Assembly (NCBI GenBank): GCA_021738505.1
Contig: JAIPBW010000001.1
Location: forward strand, 72,659 to 117,040
Length of the DNA: 44,382 bases
Direction of reading: 5' to 3'
Source: Bacteroidales bacterium
Lineage (GTDB): Bacteria > Bacteroidota > Bacteroidia > Bacteroidales > PWNQ01
Shown: positions 1-7,702 of the stretch, piece by piece
How positions within the stretch are numbered: position 1 is the stretch's first letter
Layout: each line of letters starts with the position of its first letter
Translations under genes and position numbers: made by a program
The notes under the pieces: model-generated
What the model saw: the letters and a program-made list of their open reading frames with translations, nothing else
Databases searched by the model: none
Told to the model about the DNA's origin: nothing

Positions 1-10
1 CAGACCAATT

Positions 11-178
11 AGTGTCTGTCTATAATGTCCGATTTCTTCGTTACGCTCGTTTTTTATCACAGTCATCCCGATGTTACAATCGGGACTCCTGATGATAAAA
101 AACTTCGCAAGCCCCCGATAAATGCGGGGCAGGCTTTGAACTCGAACATTATAAACCAGACACTGACTTTATTGACAG
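11..178. repeat. MITE-like dispersed element, copy A (full)
   Basis: One of two full copies in the window; the other is at 39303-39440 in the opposite orientation. The termini are inverted repeats: AGTGTCTGTCTATAATGT at 11-28 and, on the minus strand, CAGTGTCTGGTTTATAATGT from 165 down to 146. A second, inner inverted repeat (TTTTTTATCA near 51-60 and its complement near 93-102) means the element could fold into a long imperfect hairpin. Copy A carries two GC-rich palindromic inserts absent from the other copy: TCCCGAT/ATCGGGA at 66-85 and a CCCCG/CGGGG-type segment near 107-130. Similarity continues outside the terminus to about 178. It has no coding capacity. It lies about 75 bp upstream of the gatD-like gene. 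Confidence 0.75.
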
Positions 179-252
179 TCTCCAATTAGGTAAATAGAAG
201 TATAAAACAAGTTCCGCATCACAGAATAAATTCAATACAATAATAGAAAACC

Positions 253-1641
253 ATGAGCAAGAAAGATATTTTTCAGGGATACAGAGGCAGAGCACTGGAG
301 GTTTTGAAGAAATTTAACGTCCGTGTTTGGGGAAAGGCCGTTGCTGATACAACACGTGGTCATTTCGAAGGTACGGTTTTACCTCGGTCAGAAAATGATG
401 ATGATAAACATATTGTGATGAAAATCGCTACCGGCTACAACATAGGTATCGATACGGATACAATCAAAAATATGACGGAAGAAGGCTATAAGGAAGCGAA
501 TTATGCCATTCCGGAAAAAGAATTTCCATTTAGTGATGATAATCCCAATGTGAAACTTTTCGGGACAGGCGGAACCATTGCTTCCCGGCTGGACTATCGT
601 ACAGGAGCTGTTATTCCGGCATTTTCTCCGGGCGAATTGTATGGTGCTGTTCCTGAGTTGGCCGACATTTGTAATATTGATACGGAAAAAGTTTTTGCTG
701 TCTTCAGTGAAAATATGGGCCCGAAACAATACATCGCCTTAGCCAAAGCGATCGGGAAGGAAATAGAGAATGGCGTTGATGGAATTATGATTGCCCACGG
801 AACAGATACCTTGCATCATACCGGAGCAGCATTAACGTATATGGTACAAAACTCTCCGGTGCCAATTGTTTTGGTTGGTTCCCAGCGTTCTTCTGATCGA
901 CCCAGCTCCGATGCAGCACTTAACCTTATGCATGCTGCTCGAGCTGCCGGACATGGCGATATTGCCGAAACCCTGGTCTGTATGTTTGGCCCCACTTCTG
1001 ATGAATATGGCTTGCTACACAAAGGTACTCGTGTGCGTAAAATGCATTCTTCCTACCGGTCTACATTCCGTACTATTGGGGATATTCCGGTAGCAACAGT
1101 AGACAAAAACAAAGTGGAACTCATTCATAAGCGATACAATCACAGAAGGAAGGACCGTGAAGTAACAATAAAACCCTATTTTGATGACCGGGTGACCATG
1201 CTGTATTATTATCCCGGTATGAAGCCGGATACATTGGATGCTTTGGTGGATAATGGCTACAAAGGGATTGTTTTTGTTGGTACCGGCCTGGGGCATGTAA
1301 ATAAAGAACTCTATCCGGCCATTGAAAGAGCACATGCCAAAGGAGTACACATGTATATGACCTTACAAACCCTTTGGGGCTACGTACACATGTTTGTTTA
1401 TGATACGGGACGCGATATGATGGCTAAAGGAATTATCCCGGCAGGGAATATGCTTCCGGAAGCGGCATTTATAAAATTGGGCTGGGCACTGGGCCAAACA
1501 CATGATCCCGAAGAAGTGAAAAAGATTATGTTAACACCAATTAATGACGAAATAACGGAACGGGAACCTTACAACGGATATCTGATCTATCAGGGAGGAA
1601 TACCCGAAGTAGAAGAGTTTATTAAGAAAGTACATAAGTAA
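253..1641 (+). CDS. gatD: GatD-type asparaginase/amidotransferase subunit homologue
   Basis: This is a 462-residue asparaginase-superfamily protein with the architecture of archaeal GatD, the ammonia-releasing subunit of the GatDE Glu-tRNA(Gln) amidotransferase. An N-terminal beta domain of about 95 residues (LPRSENDDDKHIV, GYNIGI) precedes the amidohydrolase domain. The catalytic residues are present: Thr108 in GTGGTIA, Thr184-Asp185 in HGTDT and Lys263 in RVRKMH. The GSQRSSDRPSSDA segment is also GatD-like. Plain bacterial asparaginases are about 330 residues and lack the N-terminal domain. No gatE lies in this window, and a glutaminyl-tRNA synthetase gene is present at its other end, so a role in Gln-tRNA synthesis is doubtful. 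It may act as a free-standing asparaginase or amidase. The only in-frame ATG near the start is used, and there is no Shine-Dalgarno. Confidence 0.85.
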   Translation: MSKKDIFQGYRGRALEVLKKFNVRVWGKAVADTTRGHFEGTVLPRSENDDDKHIVMKIATGYNIGIDTDTIKNMTEEGYKEANYAIPEKEFPFSDDNPNVKLFGTGGTIASRLDYRTGAVIPAFSPGELYGAVPELADICNIDTEKVFAVFSENMGPKQYIALAKAIGKEIENGVDGIMIAHGTDTLHHTGAALTYMVQNSPVPIVLVGSQRSSDRPSSDAALNLMHAARAAGHGDIAETLVCMFGPTSDEYGLLHKGTRVRKMHSSYRSTFRTIGDIPVATVDKNKVELIHKRYNHRRKDREVTIKPYFDDRVTMLYYYPGMKPDTLDALVDNGYKGIVFVGTGLGHVNKELYPAIERAHAKGVHMYMTLQTLWGYVHMFVYDTGRDMMAKGIIPAGNMLPEAAFIKLGWALGQTHDPEEVKKIMLTPINDEITEREPYNGYLIYQGGIPEVEEFIKKVHK

Positions 1642-1673
1642 TACTCGTACAGTTATTTATCTGATAAAAAATA

Positions 1674-2852
1674 TTATTTTACCAGAGGGTTTGGCCTTTC
1701 AGGTACATAAGCCGATAGCCGCTCAACATATTCTTCAATGGTTTTTACTTTGTTTCTTTGTAGAAATGCGTCCAAATCATGTCCATATAAAACCTTAACG
1801 CGATGGACCAACTCTTTTTTAAATTCAGGGGTATAATAAAATTTTGTATGAGCACTAAATTTTGTTTCCTGTAATGGTTTTAAAAAGATGAGGGCATCAT
1901 AGGCATTATACATTGTCTGGCCGGCTTCGGCATCTTGCATCTGATTTCCTGTAAAAGGGAAATTTCCAAACGGATTATTCTTAAAAGGAACAGCTACAGG
2001 ATGGTTTTTATTTAAAGCAAAAGCTTCATCCCATTTTCCATTATCCGGCCTGATCCATTCAAAGTTTACTTTTTCAAGTCCTTCTGCAGTAGATCCCTCA
2101 TTTTCTTTCCGCAGAGATTCTACTTTAAGCACCATATTATGAATACGAACAGCATAGGTTTTATCCGGATGCCACTGATAAAAGAATGTGCCGGCATTCC
2201 AGTGAAAAAAACCGTTTGAATTTTTAATTCCTTTATATGCATGGCGTGTGTTGGTAAGAAAGAATCCCTTTTTACCGGAGTTGAAGTGATCCATTTTATC
2301 AGCAATGATTTTATACATAAAATAATCCCTTGCTATCATCGACTGCTGAGCCATGTTAAAGTCTTCAATCGTTTTAAGTAACTCCCAATGAAAAGGCTGG
2401 TCTGTTCCTATGATTTGTATTCTTTCATTAGCAGCAAGCTTTTGGTTAATATCCCAGACTTTTGAATACAACGTCAGATACGTTTCATAAGGCCATCCAT
2501 AACCCAAATCCATTTGGAAGACGTTGGTTAAAATCGTTGTATCTTTTACCTTATGAGTTAAAAAAGAGTCCAGGTAAGGTTGTGCAGAAATGGGAACAGC
2601 TTCCATAAAGATGTAATCAATATCTGAGGGATTTTTCTCAAGAAAGTCTATATAAAAATCAAAGGGCTCTACAGCAGAATGTATTGCATCATCAAAAATG
2701 ATCAGGTCGTGGCTTGCAATTTTCTCTTTAACAAAACTTACAGGTTCCTGACCTTCCTTTTGGATTGTTTTAAGATAATCTTCCGCTTGTTGACTATTTG
2801 CAGCAAAGGAAATGAGCAAAAAGAAGCTAATTAGCATGTTGTGTGTTTTCAT
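1674..2852 (-). CDS. Exported protein, erythromycin-esterase/ChaN-like
   Basis: About 392 residues from the ATG at 2852; the longer frame to 2885 begins with GTG and would place 11 residues ahead of the signal peptide. The N-terminus (MKTHNMLISFFLLISFAANSQQ) is a good signal peptide with cleavage near ANS/QQ, so the protein is exported. The body (LIIFDDAIHSAVEPFDF, FMEAVP, IIGTDQP, FFLTNTRHAYKG) resembles the EreA/ChaN/TIKI-like fold, in which a GExH-type motif, a conserved Glu and a late His occur; here the first motif is degenerate (DDAIHS). The substrate is unknown. The gene converges with the gatD homologue and lies about 200 bp downstream of the BatD-like gene on the same strand. Confidence 0.6.
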   Translation of the reverse strand: MKTHNMLISFFLLISFAANSQQAEDYLKTIQKEGQEPVSFVKEKIASHDLIIFDDAIHSAVEPFDFYIDFLEKNPSDIDYIFMEAVPISAQPYLDSFLTHKVKDTTILTNVFQMDLGYGWPYETYLTLYSKVWDINQKLAANERIQIIGTDQPFHWELLKTIEDFNMAQQSMIARDYFMYKIIADKMDHFNSGKKGFFLTNTRHAYKGIKNSNGFFHWNAGTFFYQWHPDKTYAVRIHNMVLKVESLRKENEGSTAEGLEKVNFEWIRPDNGKWDEAFALNKNHPVAVPFKNNPFGNFPFTGNQMQDAEAGQTMYNAYDALIFLKPLQETKFSAHTKFYYTPEFKKELVHRVKVLYGHDLDAFLQRNKVKTIEEYVERLSAYVPERPNPLVK

Positions 2853-2967
2853 AGAGGCAGATGGATAAAAATGGTATCGTATCACCTGCTAAAGTAACAC
2901 ATTAATTCATGAAAATCAGTTTTTTATTTCCGGTATATCAGTTTTAATGAGATTATGGAGAGTTTTC

Positions 2968-2981
2968 TAGATAATTATCTA
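2968..2981. promoter_or_regulatory. 14-bp perfect palindrome, possible operator
   Basis: TAGATAATTATCTA is a perfect palindrome. It is flanked by TTTT on the left and AAAA on the right, with one unpaired base on each side. It sits about 115 bp upstream of the exported protein gene that starts at 2852 and downstream of the BatD-like gene. It could be a binding site for a dimeric regulator or simply AT-rich chance. Confidence 0.25.
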
Positions 2982-3058
2982 AAAACCTTCATCTTACAAA
3001 TAGTTAAACTTTATAAAATATATGAACAGGGTCTTTTGCGTTTTTTAAAAACTCTGAT

Positions 3059-3742
3059 TTATAACTGAATTGTCAGAGGCTTAACTTCAATGCCCTCCGG
3101 AACATTCTCAAGTGCCCCCCGGTCTATGGTTATTTTATCTTGTTCGGGATGTTGCTTTTTAAGTTTATAAACGATTCTTTTTGTATGTGATTCTTTCCCT
3201 TCCTGATTTTTTAAAGTCCCTAAACGTTTCGTTACTGCTGAGAAAAACGTGTCTTCATATTCATCAGAAAGTTTAACAAGGCTATCCCACCCTTTAGATT
3301 TTTTCGCATCTGGTTTTTTATCACTCTCTTTCGTTTCTTCATAATATTCAATATATAAGAAGATGGTATTGTTTATTTCAGCTTTTCGCAATATTATTCC
3401 CTTTCCGGAAGGAAGTGCAGGTATAACTTCTACATTAAGCGCATCAGTCGTATATTTCTTTGAATTCAAATTATATGAAAACGGACCGATTTCATAATTT
3501 CCCGGTTGCTGAAAACTCACATAATTTCGATAATTAGTGCCTGTCGAGTCATAAATGGTTATTTCAGATTTGTTCAACTCTTTTTGTAAAAGGTCATTTA
3601 TTAGATTACTATGAGAATACATAGAAACGGTAATTCTTTCGTTAACCCTGGGCTGGGGATTACTTGTCCATAGTTTGGCCGTTCCCTGACCCAAAAGGGA
3701 GAAGGAGATAAAAATAAATACTGCTGTAAGATGAAGCTTCAT
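3059..3742 (-). CDS. Exported BatD-like (oxygen tolerance family) protein
   Basis: A 227-residue exported protein. The ATG at 3742 begins a clear signal peptide (MKLHLTAVFIFISFSLLGQG); the longer frame to 3769 starts with GTG. The mature N-terminal part looks like one Ig-like domain of the BatD/aerotolerance family: an opening strand with PRVNERITVSMYS and a closing strand PGNYEIGPFSYNLNSKKY followed by LNVEVIP. BatD proteins are much longer (about 600 residues), with several such domains and a C-terminal membrane helix. Here only one domain is seen, followed by a lysine-rich tail with no membrane helix. The tail mentions no known motif. No other bat genes lie nearby. The function is unknown; the family hint is moderate. 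Confidence 0.55.
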   Translation of the reverse strand: MKLHLTAVFIFISFSLLGQGTAKLWTSNPQPRVNERITVSMYSHSNLINDLLQKELNKSEITIYDSTGTNYRNYVSFQQPGNYEIGPFSYNLNSKKYTTDALNVEVIPALPSGKGIILRKAEINNTIFLYIEYYEETKESDKKPDAKKSKGWDSLVKLSDEYEDTFFSAVTKRLGTLKNQEGKESHTKRIVYKLKKQHPEQDKITIDRGALENVPEGIEVKPLTIQL

Positions 3743-4165
3743 GATAATAAATTTATGGTTGTTAATCACGTAAGGATTTGATTTATAAGATTAATCAAAT
3801 ATAAAAATTATTGTTGCAGTAGTCAAGGTTAACACTGAAAAAGTAATTTCTTTTATTCGAAAAATTGGGCATATGAATCTTCCATGCCGATGCGTTTGGC
3901 ACACAGGAAGATGATTAAATGCGAAGAGCGAGTTGGCGATGATGCGAGAGTGCGGTGATGGGTATCTTGAATTATGAATTACGAATTACGAATTATAAAT
4001 TACATTTGCGAATAAGAATACACTAAATCCGCGTTAATTGGTGTGTAATTAGAGAAATTAGCGGACAAACAACGAACACGGAACAAAATTTTAAACAGAT
4101 GAATAAAAATGACAATAATGGAAATGGGTGATGACAAGGCCGGGTGCCTCTAAAGCTTGTATATC
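3743..4165. other. Intergenic region with a heptamer repeat
   Basis: No gene is visible in these 420 bp. The region holds the five-unit heptamer repeat at 3969-4003 and, on the right, leads into the promoter of the decarboxylase gene. The middle (about 3880-3960) has a higher G content than its surroundings but no open frame of useful length and no hairpin I would call. Confidence 0.5.
3969..4003. repeat. Tandem heptamer repeat GAATTAY x5
   Basis: Five consecutive 7-bp units: GAATTAT, GAATTAC, GAATTAC, GAATTAT and AAATTAC. The first four differ only at the last base and the fifth has one further change. The array lies about 245 bp upstream of the PLP decarboxylase start and outside its predicted promoter. 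Confidence 0.8.
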
Positions 4166-4196
4166 TTGCCTCTCCAATAATTAATCTTTACCTTTA
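4166..4196 (+). promoter_or_regulatory. Predicted Bacteroidota promoter of the PLP decarboxylase gene
   Basis: TTG at 4166-4168 is followed after 20 bp by TACCTTTA at 4189-4196, close to the TTG-N19-21-TAnnTTTG consensus of the Bacteroidota primary sigma factor. Transcription would begin near 4202, leaving a leader of only about 12 bases before the ATG at 4214. Confidence 0.45.
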
Positions 4197-4213
4197 CCGG
4201 CAAATACAAGATT

Positions 4214-5449
4214 ATGCAAAGTCATCTTTCGAACAATCGTATTGAAGAATTACTGGGAAAAGTATGTTCTTCTGCTGATTTTAACCGGCAACAGGATACA
4301 ACAATCGTTGTTCATGACATTCCGTTTTTACGGGAGCGTATTCGTAGTGTAGCACGTGCTTTTCCGGAAAATTCCATGCACACGATTGCCATCAAAGCGA
4401 ATTCTTTATCCGGAATTTTGGGGGAATTAAAGGACCAGGGCTTTGGATTAGAAGCAGCCTCATGGGGTGAGCTGAAAATTGCCGAGCAAAGCGGTTATCC
4501 GCCGGATAAAATCGTATTCGATTCCCCGGTAAAAACGTATGATGAACTGGAATATGCTATGAAAAAGGGGATTCATATCAATGCGGATTCTTTGATGGAG
4601 CTGGAGCGTATTGCTAAGCTAAAAGAAAAAATAAAATCCCATAGTAATATTGGATTACGCATTAACCCTCAGGTTGGTGTGGGGAATATTTCTATTACGA
4701 GTGTGGCAGGGAATTATTCCAAGTTTGGAGTGCCAATGCAGGAAAGGCGGCAAGCGATTATTCAGGCTTATGAAAAGTATCCCTGGCTTAATGGAATTCA
4801 CTTGCATACAGGTTCACAAGGTTGTGAACCGGAGATGCTCGTCGATGGTGTTCGGCATGTTTATAAACTTGCGCAGGAAATACAACAAAAAACATCACAT
4901 CAAATTGTGTATTTTGATATAGGCGGAGGCTTACCTGTGTCTTATCATCGCGAAACAGAGGCATACAGCATGCAATATTATGCGGATCTTTTAAGGGAGT
5001 CATGTCCCGAATTGTTTGACGGGAGGTATCAACTCATTACTGAGTTTGGACGCTATATCCATGCTAATGCCGGTTTTGTAGCCAGCCGTGTGGAATATGT
5101 AAAACATGATAATGGGATCAATACAGCGATGATTCATGTGGGTGCTAATATGTTCATCCGGGAGGCTTATCATCCTCAACAATGGAAACATGAATTTAGC
5201 CTGGCTGACCCACAGGGACGCATTAAAACCGGAGAAACTGAAAATCCCTGGATTATAGCCGGACCATTATGCTTTGCCGGAGATATGATTGCACGGAATG
5301 TATCGTTGCCGCCGGCTAAAGAAGGCGATTATATCATTGTTCATGATAGTGGAGGCTATGTACTGGCAATGTGGTCCGAATATAACAGCCGGCAAAAACC
5401 CCGCGCTTTTGGTGTGAAAGAAAACGGGAAAGTTTTGATGTTATCATAG
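4214..5449 (+). CDS. Fold-type III PLP-dependent decarboxylase, diaminopimelate decarboxylase-like
   Basis: A 411-residue protein of the alanine-racemase/ornithine decarboxylase fold. Visible motifs are Lys61 in AIKANS (the PLP Schiff-base lysine), HLHTGSQG at 197-203, IGGGLP at 236-241 (phosphate binding), TEFGRY at 276-281 (in place of the usual EPGR) and PLCFAGD at 351-357. In diaminopimelate decarboxylases the last motif is usually CESxD, with the Glu contacting the substrate. Here Cys353 is kept but the Glu is replaced by Phe. I therefore infer a decarboxylase acting on a related amino acid or polyamine precursor rather than a standard LysA. It stands alone, with its own promoter. No neighbouring lysine or polyamine genes help to fix the substrate. 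Confidence 0.7.
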   Translation: MQSHLSNNRIEELLGKVCSSADFNRQQDTTIVVHDIPFLRERIRSVARAFPENSMHTIAIKANSLSGILGELKDQGFGLEAASWGELKIAEQSGYPPDKIVFDSPVKTYDELEYAMKKGIHINADSLMELERIAKLKEKIKSHSNIGLRINPQVGVGNISITSVAGNYSKFGVPMQERRQAIIQAYEKYPWLNGIHLHTGSQGCEPEMLVDGVRHVYKLAQEIQQKTSHQIVYFDIGGGLPVSYHRETEAYSMQYYADLLRESCPELFDGRYQLITEFGRYIHANAGFVASRVEYVKHDNGINTAMIHVGANMFIREAYHPQQWKHEFSLADPQGRIKTGETENPWIIAGPLCFAGDMIARNVSLPPAKEGDYIIVHDSGGYVLAMWSEYNSRQKPRAFGVKENGKVLMLS

Positions 5450-5469
5450 ACAGATACTAAAGAGAGCAA

Positions 5470-6015
5470 TTATTTTTTAAAGATTACCTCTCCCTCTGAT
5501 TTTACCCATTTCTTCTTACGTTCTGTAGCATCTAAAACAGGAATGTTTGCCTTTTCAGCTATGTTGAAAGCATAATCAAAAGCTTTCGTTTTCTTAACAG
5601 TAATCAGATTGAGGTAACGCATCCGTGAACTATTAAATACAAGATTTACATTGCACTTACATTCGCTGGAAAAATATGGAATAGTAACATAATGGATCAA
5701 TTGACTGGTTTTTACGCTTACGACCGTTAGATAATGTATCTCCGGTAGTTGTTTTTTGTATTCCTTTCGATACCAGAATAAGCAGCACCAAACAGAGATA
5801 AGCTGATTTTGCAACGTATCCAGATAAACCAACTTTTGCAAAGTAATTACAGACAGCCCACCCAGGACAAGTATAATTCCTATCACGATAAAAATCCAAC
5901 CTTTGGAATAATCCATTAAATTATTAATACCTGCTACAAAAGCCAGCACGCCCATAAACATGAATTGTACGGGAAGCCTTGAACTACCCATAAATATAGA
6001 CTCCGAATTGTCCAT
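5470..6015 (-). CDS. Small two-helix membrane protein of unknown function
   Basis: A 181-residue protein with two predicted membrane helices at about residues 15-33 and 40-58. A soluble C-terminal domain of about 120 residues follows, rich in beta-strand-like segments (VYLDTLQNQLISVW, RMRYLNLITVKKT). The layout resembles small bacterial membrane-anchored PH-like proteins, but no motif makes this firm. It is convergent with the PLP decarboxylase gene (20 bp apart). I do not recognise a family. Confidence 0.6.
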   Translation of the reverse strand: MDNSESIFMGSSRLPVQFMFMGVLAFVAGINNLMDYSKGWIFIVIGIILVLGGLSVITLQKLVYLDTLQNQLISVWCCLFWYRKEYKKQLPEIHYLTVVSVKTSQLIHYVTIPYFSSECKCNVNLVFNSSRMRYLNLITVKKTKAFDYAFNIAEKANIPVLDATERKKKWVKSEGEVIFKK

Positions 6016-6448
6016 ATCGTAAGATTTATCAATTTTTACTCCTACGAAGATAGAAAGATTTAATCTATTTGCGAAATATTATAAATTTTTTTACCCTGTA
6101 TTATGATCGTTTTAAAAAGGAATTTGATGTGATTTCTTTTCACTAACGGATGTTTTGCAGACTAAATGAAACGAGATGATTGCCTTAAATGCATAAGTAA
6201 ATGATTGAAGTTAGGCTACAGAATGTGAGTTCCCGGTGATGTGAACTGAGCGTCCCGATAGCTATCGGGATTAGCGAACGAAGCAACTAAGAGATGATGA
6301 GAAAGAAGTAGGTATTTGTTAAAACCGGTAAACGATTCAACGGATCAACGATTTAACAAAAAGCATAAATAATGGCTTTTGCGCAAATTGAGATCAAAAA
6401 ATACAAACAGATGAATATAAGTGATATAATCAGAATTAATGCTATATA
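6016..6448. other. Intergenic region with an 18-bp palindrome
   Basis: No gene is visible. The main feature is the perfect palindrome TCCCGATAGCTATCGGGA at 6253-6270. To its right, around 6326-6360, is a low-complexity stretch with three near-copies of AACGATTYAACG. Nothing else stands out. Confidence 0.5.
6253..6270. repeat. Perfect 18-bp palindrome TCCCGATAGCTATCGGGA
   Basis: Perfect inverted repeat with 9-bp arms and no loop. The same arm sequence (TCCCGAT/ATCGGGA) with a 6-base loop occurs inside repeat copy A at 66-85. This suggests a small mobile or recurring palindrome family in this genome. It has no T-tract, so it is not a normal terminator. Confidence 0.7.
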
Positions 6449-7066
6449 TTATTCCATGAATCGTAAAAACAGGTTTTTATCTTTTTCTTTATGATATTGA
6501 TATCCATTTTGATGGAGGAAATTTGCAATTTCAGAGAGTGTTTCTTTCTTCCATCCGGAACCCACGGGTAATCCAATAAGAGTTGTTATTTTCTGAAAAA
6601 CAAGACGTCCGCTTCTTGAAGGAACGATTTTATAAAATATTAAAACATTGTGTAAGCTTTTTCGATGAAAACAAAATGCTATTCTATCCACGCCAAGCCG
6701 AATTTGCTTTTTCCGGGGAAAAATAAGAGTTACTCCGGCTTGATAAGGTTTAATTTCGACCTGAAGAGGAATTTTTTTTCGAAAGATCATACCGGGAACT
6801 ACAGCCAGCCAAACAATATAAAATAAAGGTGCAATAAGCAGGGGCATTAGAAGAATTTTCCACAAATCTGAAACTGTTATTGAATGATCATCAAGAACTG
6901 CAGCTAATATTAAAAGGGCAAGTGCAATGTAAAATAGTAAAGAAAACCCAATAGCAAAAAAAAGTTTACCTGTGCTTTTTACAGACCAGATTCCCCCTGA
7001 CCGGTAACTATTTTTATTTCTCTTGGTTTGAGGTGGAGCTGGTTTGTTTTTAATCGTATCCTGCAT
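6449..7066 (-). CDS. Small two-helix membrane protein of unknown function
   Basis: A 205-residue protein with a basic, proline-rich N-terminus (residues 1-30), two predicted membrane helices at about 35-57 and 69-91, and a soluble C-terminal domain of about 110 residues that is strongly basic. It is divergent from the ECF sigma gene, with 138 bp between the starts. It has the same overall plan as the 181-residue protein at 5470-6015, but I see no convincing sequence similarity between them. No family recognised. Confidence 0.6.
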   Translation of the reverse strand: MQDTIKNKPAPPQTKRNKNSYRSGGIWSVKSTGKLFFAIGFSLLFYIALALLILAAVLDDHSITVSDLWKILLMPLLIAPLFYIVWLAVVPGMIFRKKIPLQVEIKPYQAGVTLIFPRKKQIRLGVDRIAFCFHRKSLHNVLIFYKIVPSRSGRLVFQKITTLIGLPVGSGWKKETLSEIANFLHQNGYQYHKEKDKNLFLRFME

Positions 7067-7140
7067 TGTTTTTTTTTATTCGATTAGGCCCTGAAAATAA
7101 AGGAAAACAAATATTTCTTCTTTTCAAAGATAATTTTTTT

Positions 7141-7171
7141 TTGCATTAGTGTAACAAATTAGGTATTTTTA
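7141..7171 (+). promoter_or_regulatory. Predicted promoter of the ECF sigma operon
   Basis: TTG at 7141-7143, a 20-bp spacer and TATTTTTA at 7164-7171 fit the Bacteroidota housekeeping promoter with one mismatch in the last base. The expected start of transcription is near 7177, about 28 bases before the ATG of the sigma gene. Confidence 0.4.
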
Positions 7172-7204
7172 CGTCACATTGATAAACAGGTAACAACGCA
7201 AAAA

Positions 7205-7690
7205 ATGACAACTGCCGAATACAACTTATGTGTTGATGAATATTCTGATGGTGTTTACCGCTTCATCCTGAAAAATATGAGAGATGAAGAGCGCGCCAGA
7301 GATGTTGTGCAGGAGTCATTTGTGAAAATGTGGGAGAAGGTCAAGGATATTTCTTATGCAAAAGCACGTTCTTATCTTTTTACCACAGCGTATCATACCA
7401 TGATTGATGTGATAAGAAGGGAAAGAAAGCAGGAGAGCCTGGATGATACGCCGAATTATGAACCTTCTCATGACAGAAATTATTCGGACTTAAATGAAAT
7501 TTTGAACAGCGCATTAGAAAAGTTACCTGAAATACAAAAAAATGTGATTTTGCTTCGTGATTATGAAGGATATGCATACAAAGAGATTGGCGAGATTGTC
7601 AATTTGAATGAATCACAGGTGAAAGTATACATTTATCGGGCGCGACTCGCATTAAAGAAATATATTGGCAGCATGGATGCCGTTATTTAA
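7205..7690 (+). CDS. ECF-type RNA polymerase sigma factor
   Basis: A 161-residue sigma-70 family protein of ECF size with only regions 2 and 4. Region 2 spans about residues 5-75 (RFILKNMRDEERARDVVQE, FVKMWEKV, ARSYLFTTAYHTMID). Region 4 spans about 100-155 (LEKLPEIQKNVILLRDYEGY followed by the helix-turn-helix YKEIGEIVNLNESQVKVYIY). It directs polymerase to an alternative promoter set. It is followed after 12 bp by the membrane anti-sigma gene, the usual arrangement for membrane-stress sensing in Bacteroidota. Whether the two downstream envelope genes are its targets is inference from position. Confidence 0.92.
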   Translation: MTTAEYNLCVDEYSDGVYRFILKNMRDEERARDVVQESFVKMWEKVKDISYAKARSYLFTTAYHTMIDVIRRERKQESLDDTPNYEPSHDRNYSDLNEILNSALEKLPEIQKNVILLRDYEGYAYKEIGEIVNLNESQVKVYIYRARLALKKYIGSMDAVI

Positions 7691-7702
7691 AATAAACAGA
7701 AA

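Noticed and set aside
5447..5460. TAGACAGATACTAA after the decarboxylase stop, similar to the repeat terminus TAGACAGACACTAA
   Set aside because: Only 14 bases match, with one mismatch and no further similarity around it; too short to call a repeat copy.
4094..6423. AAACAGATGAATA shared between 4094-4106 and about 6406-6418
   Set aside because: A 13-base match in AT-rich DNA without extension or structure is within chance.
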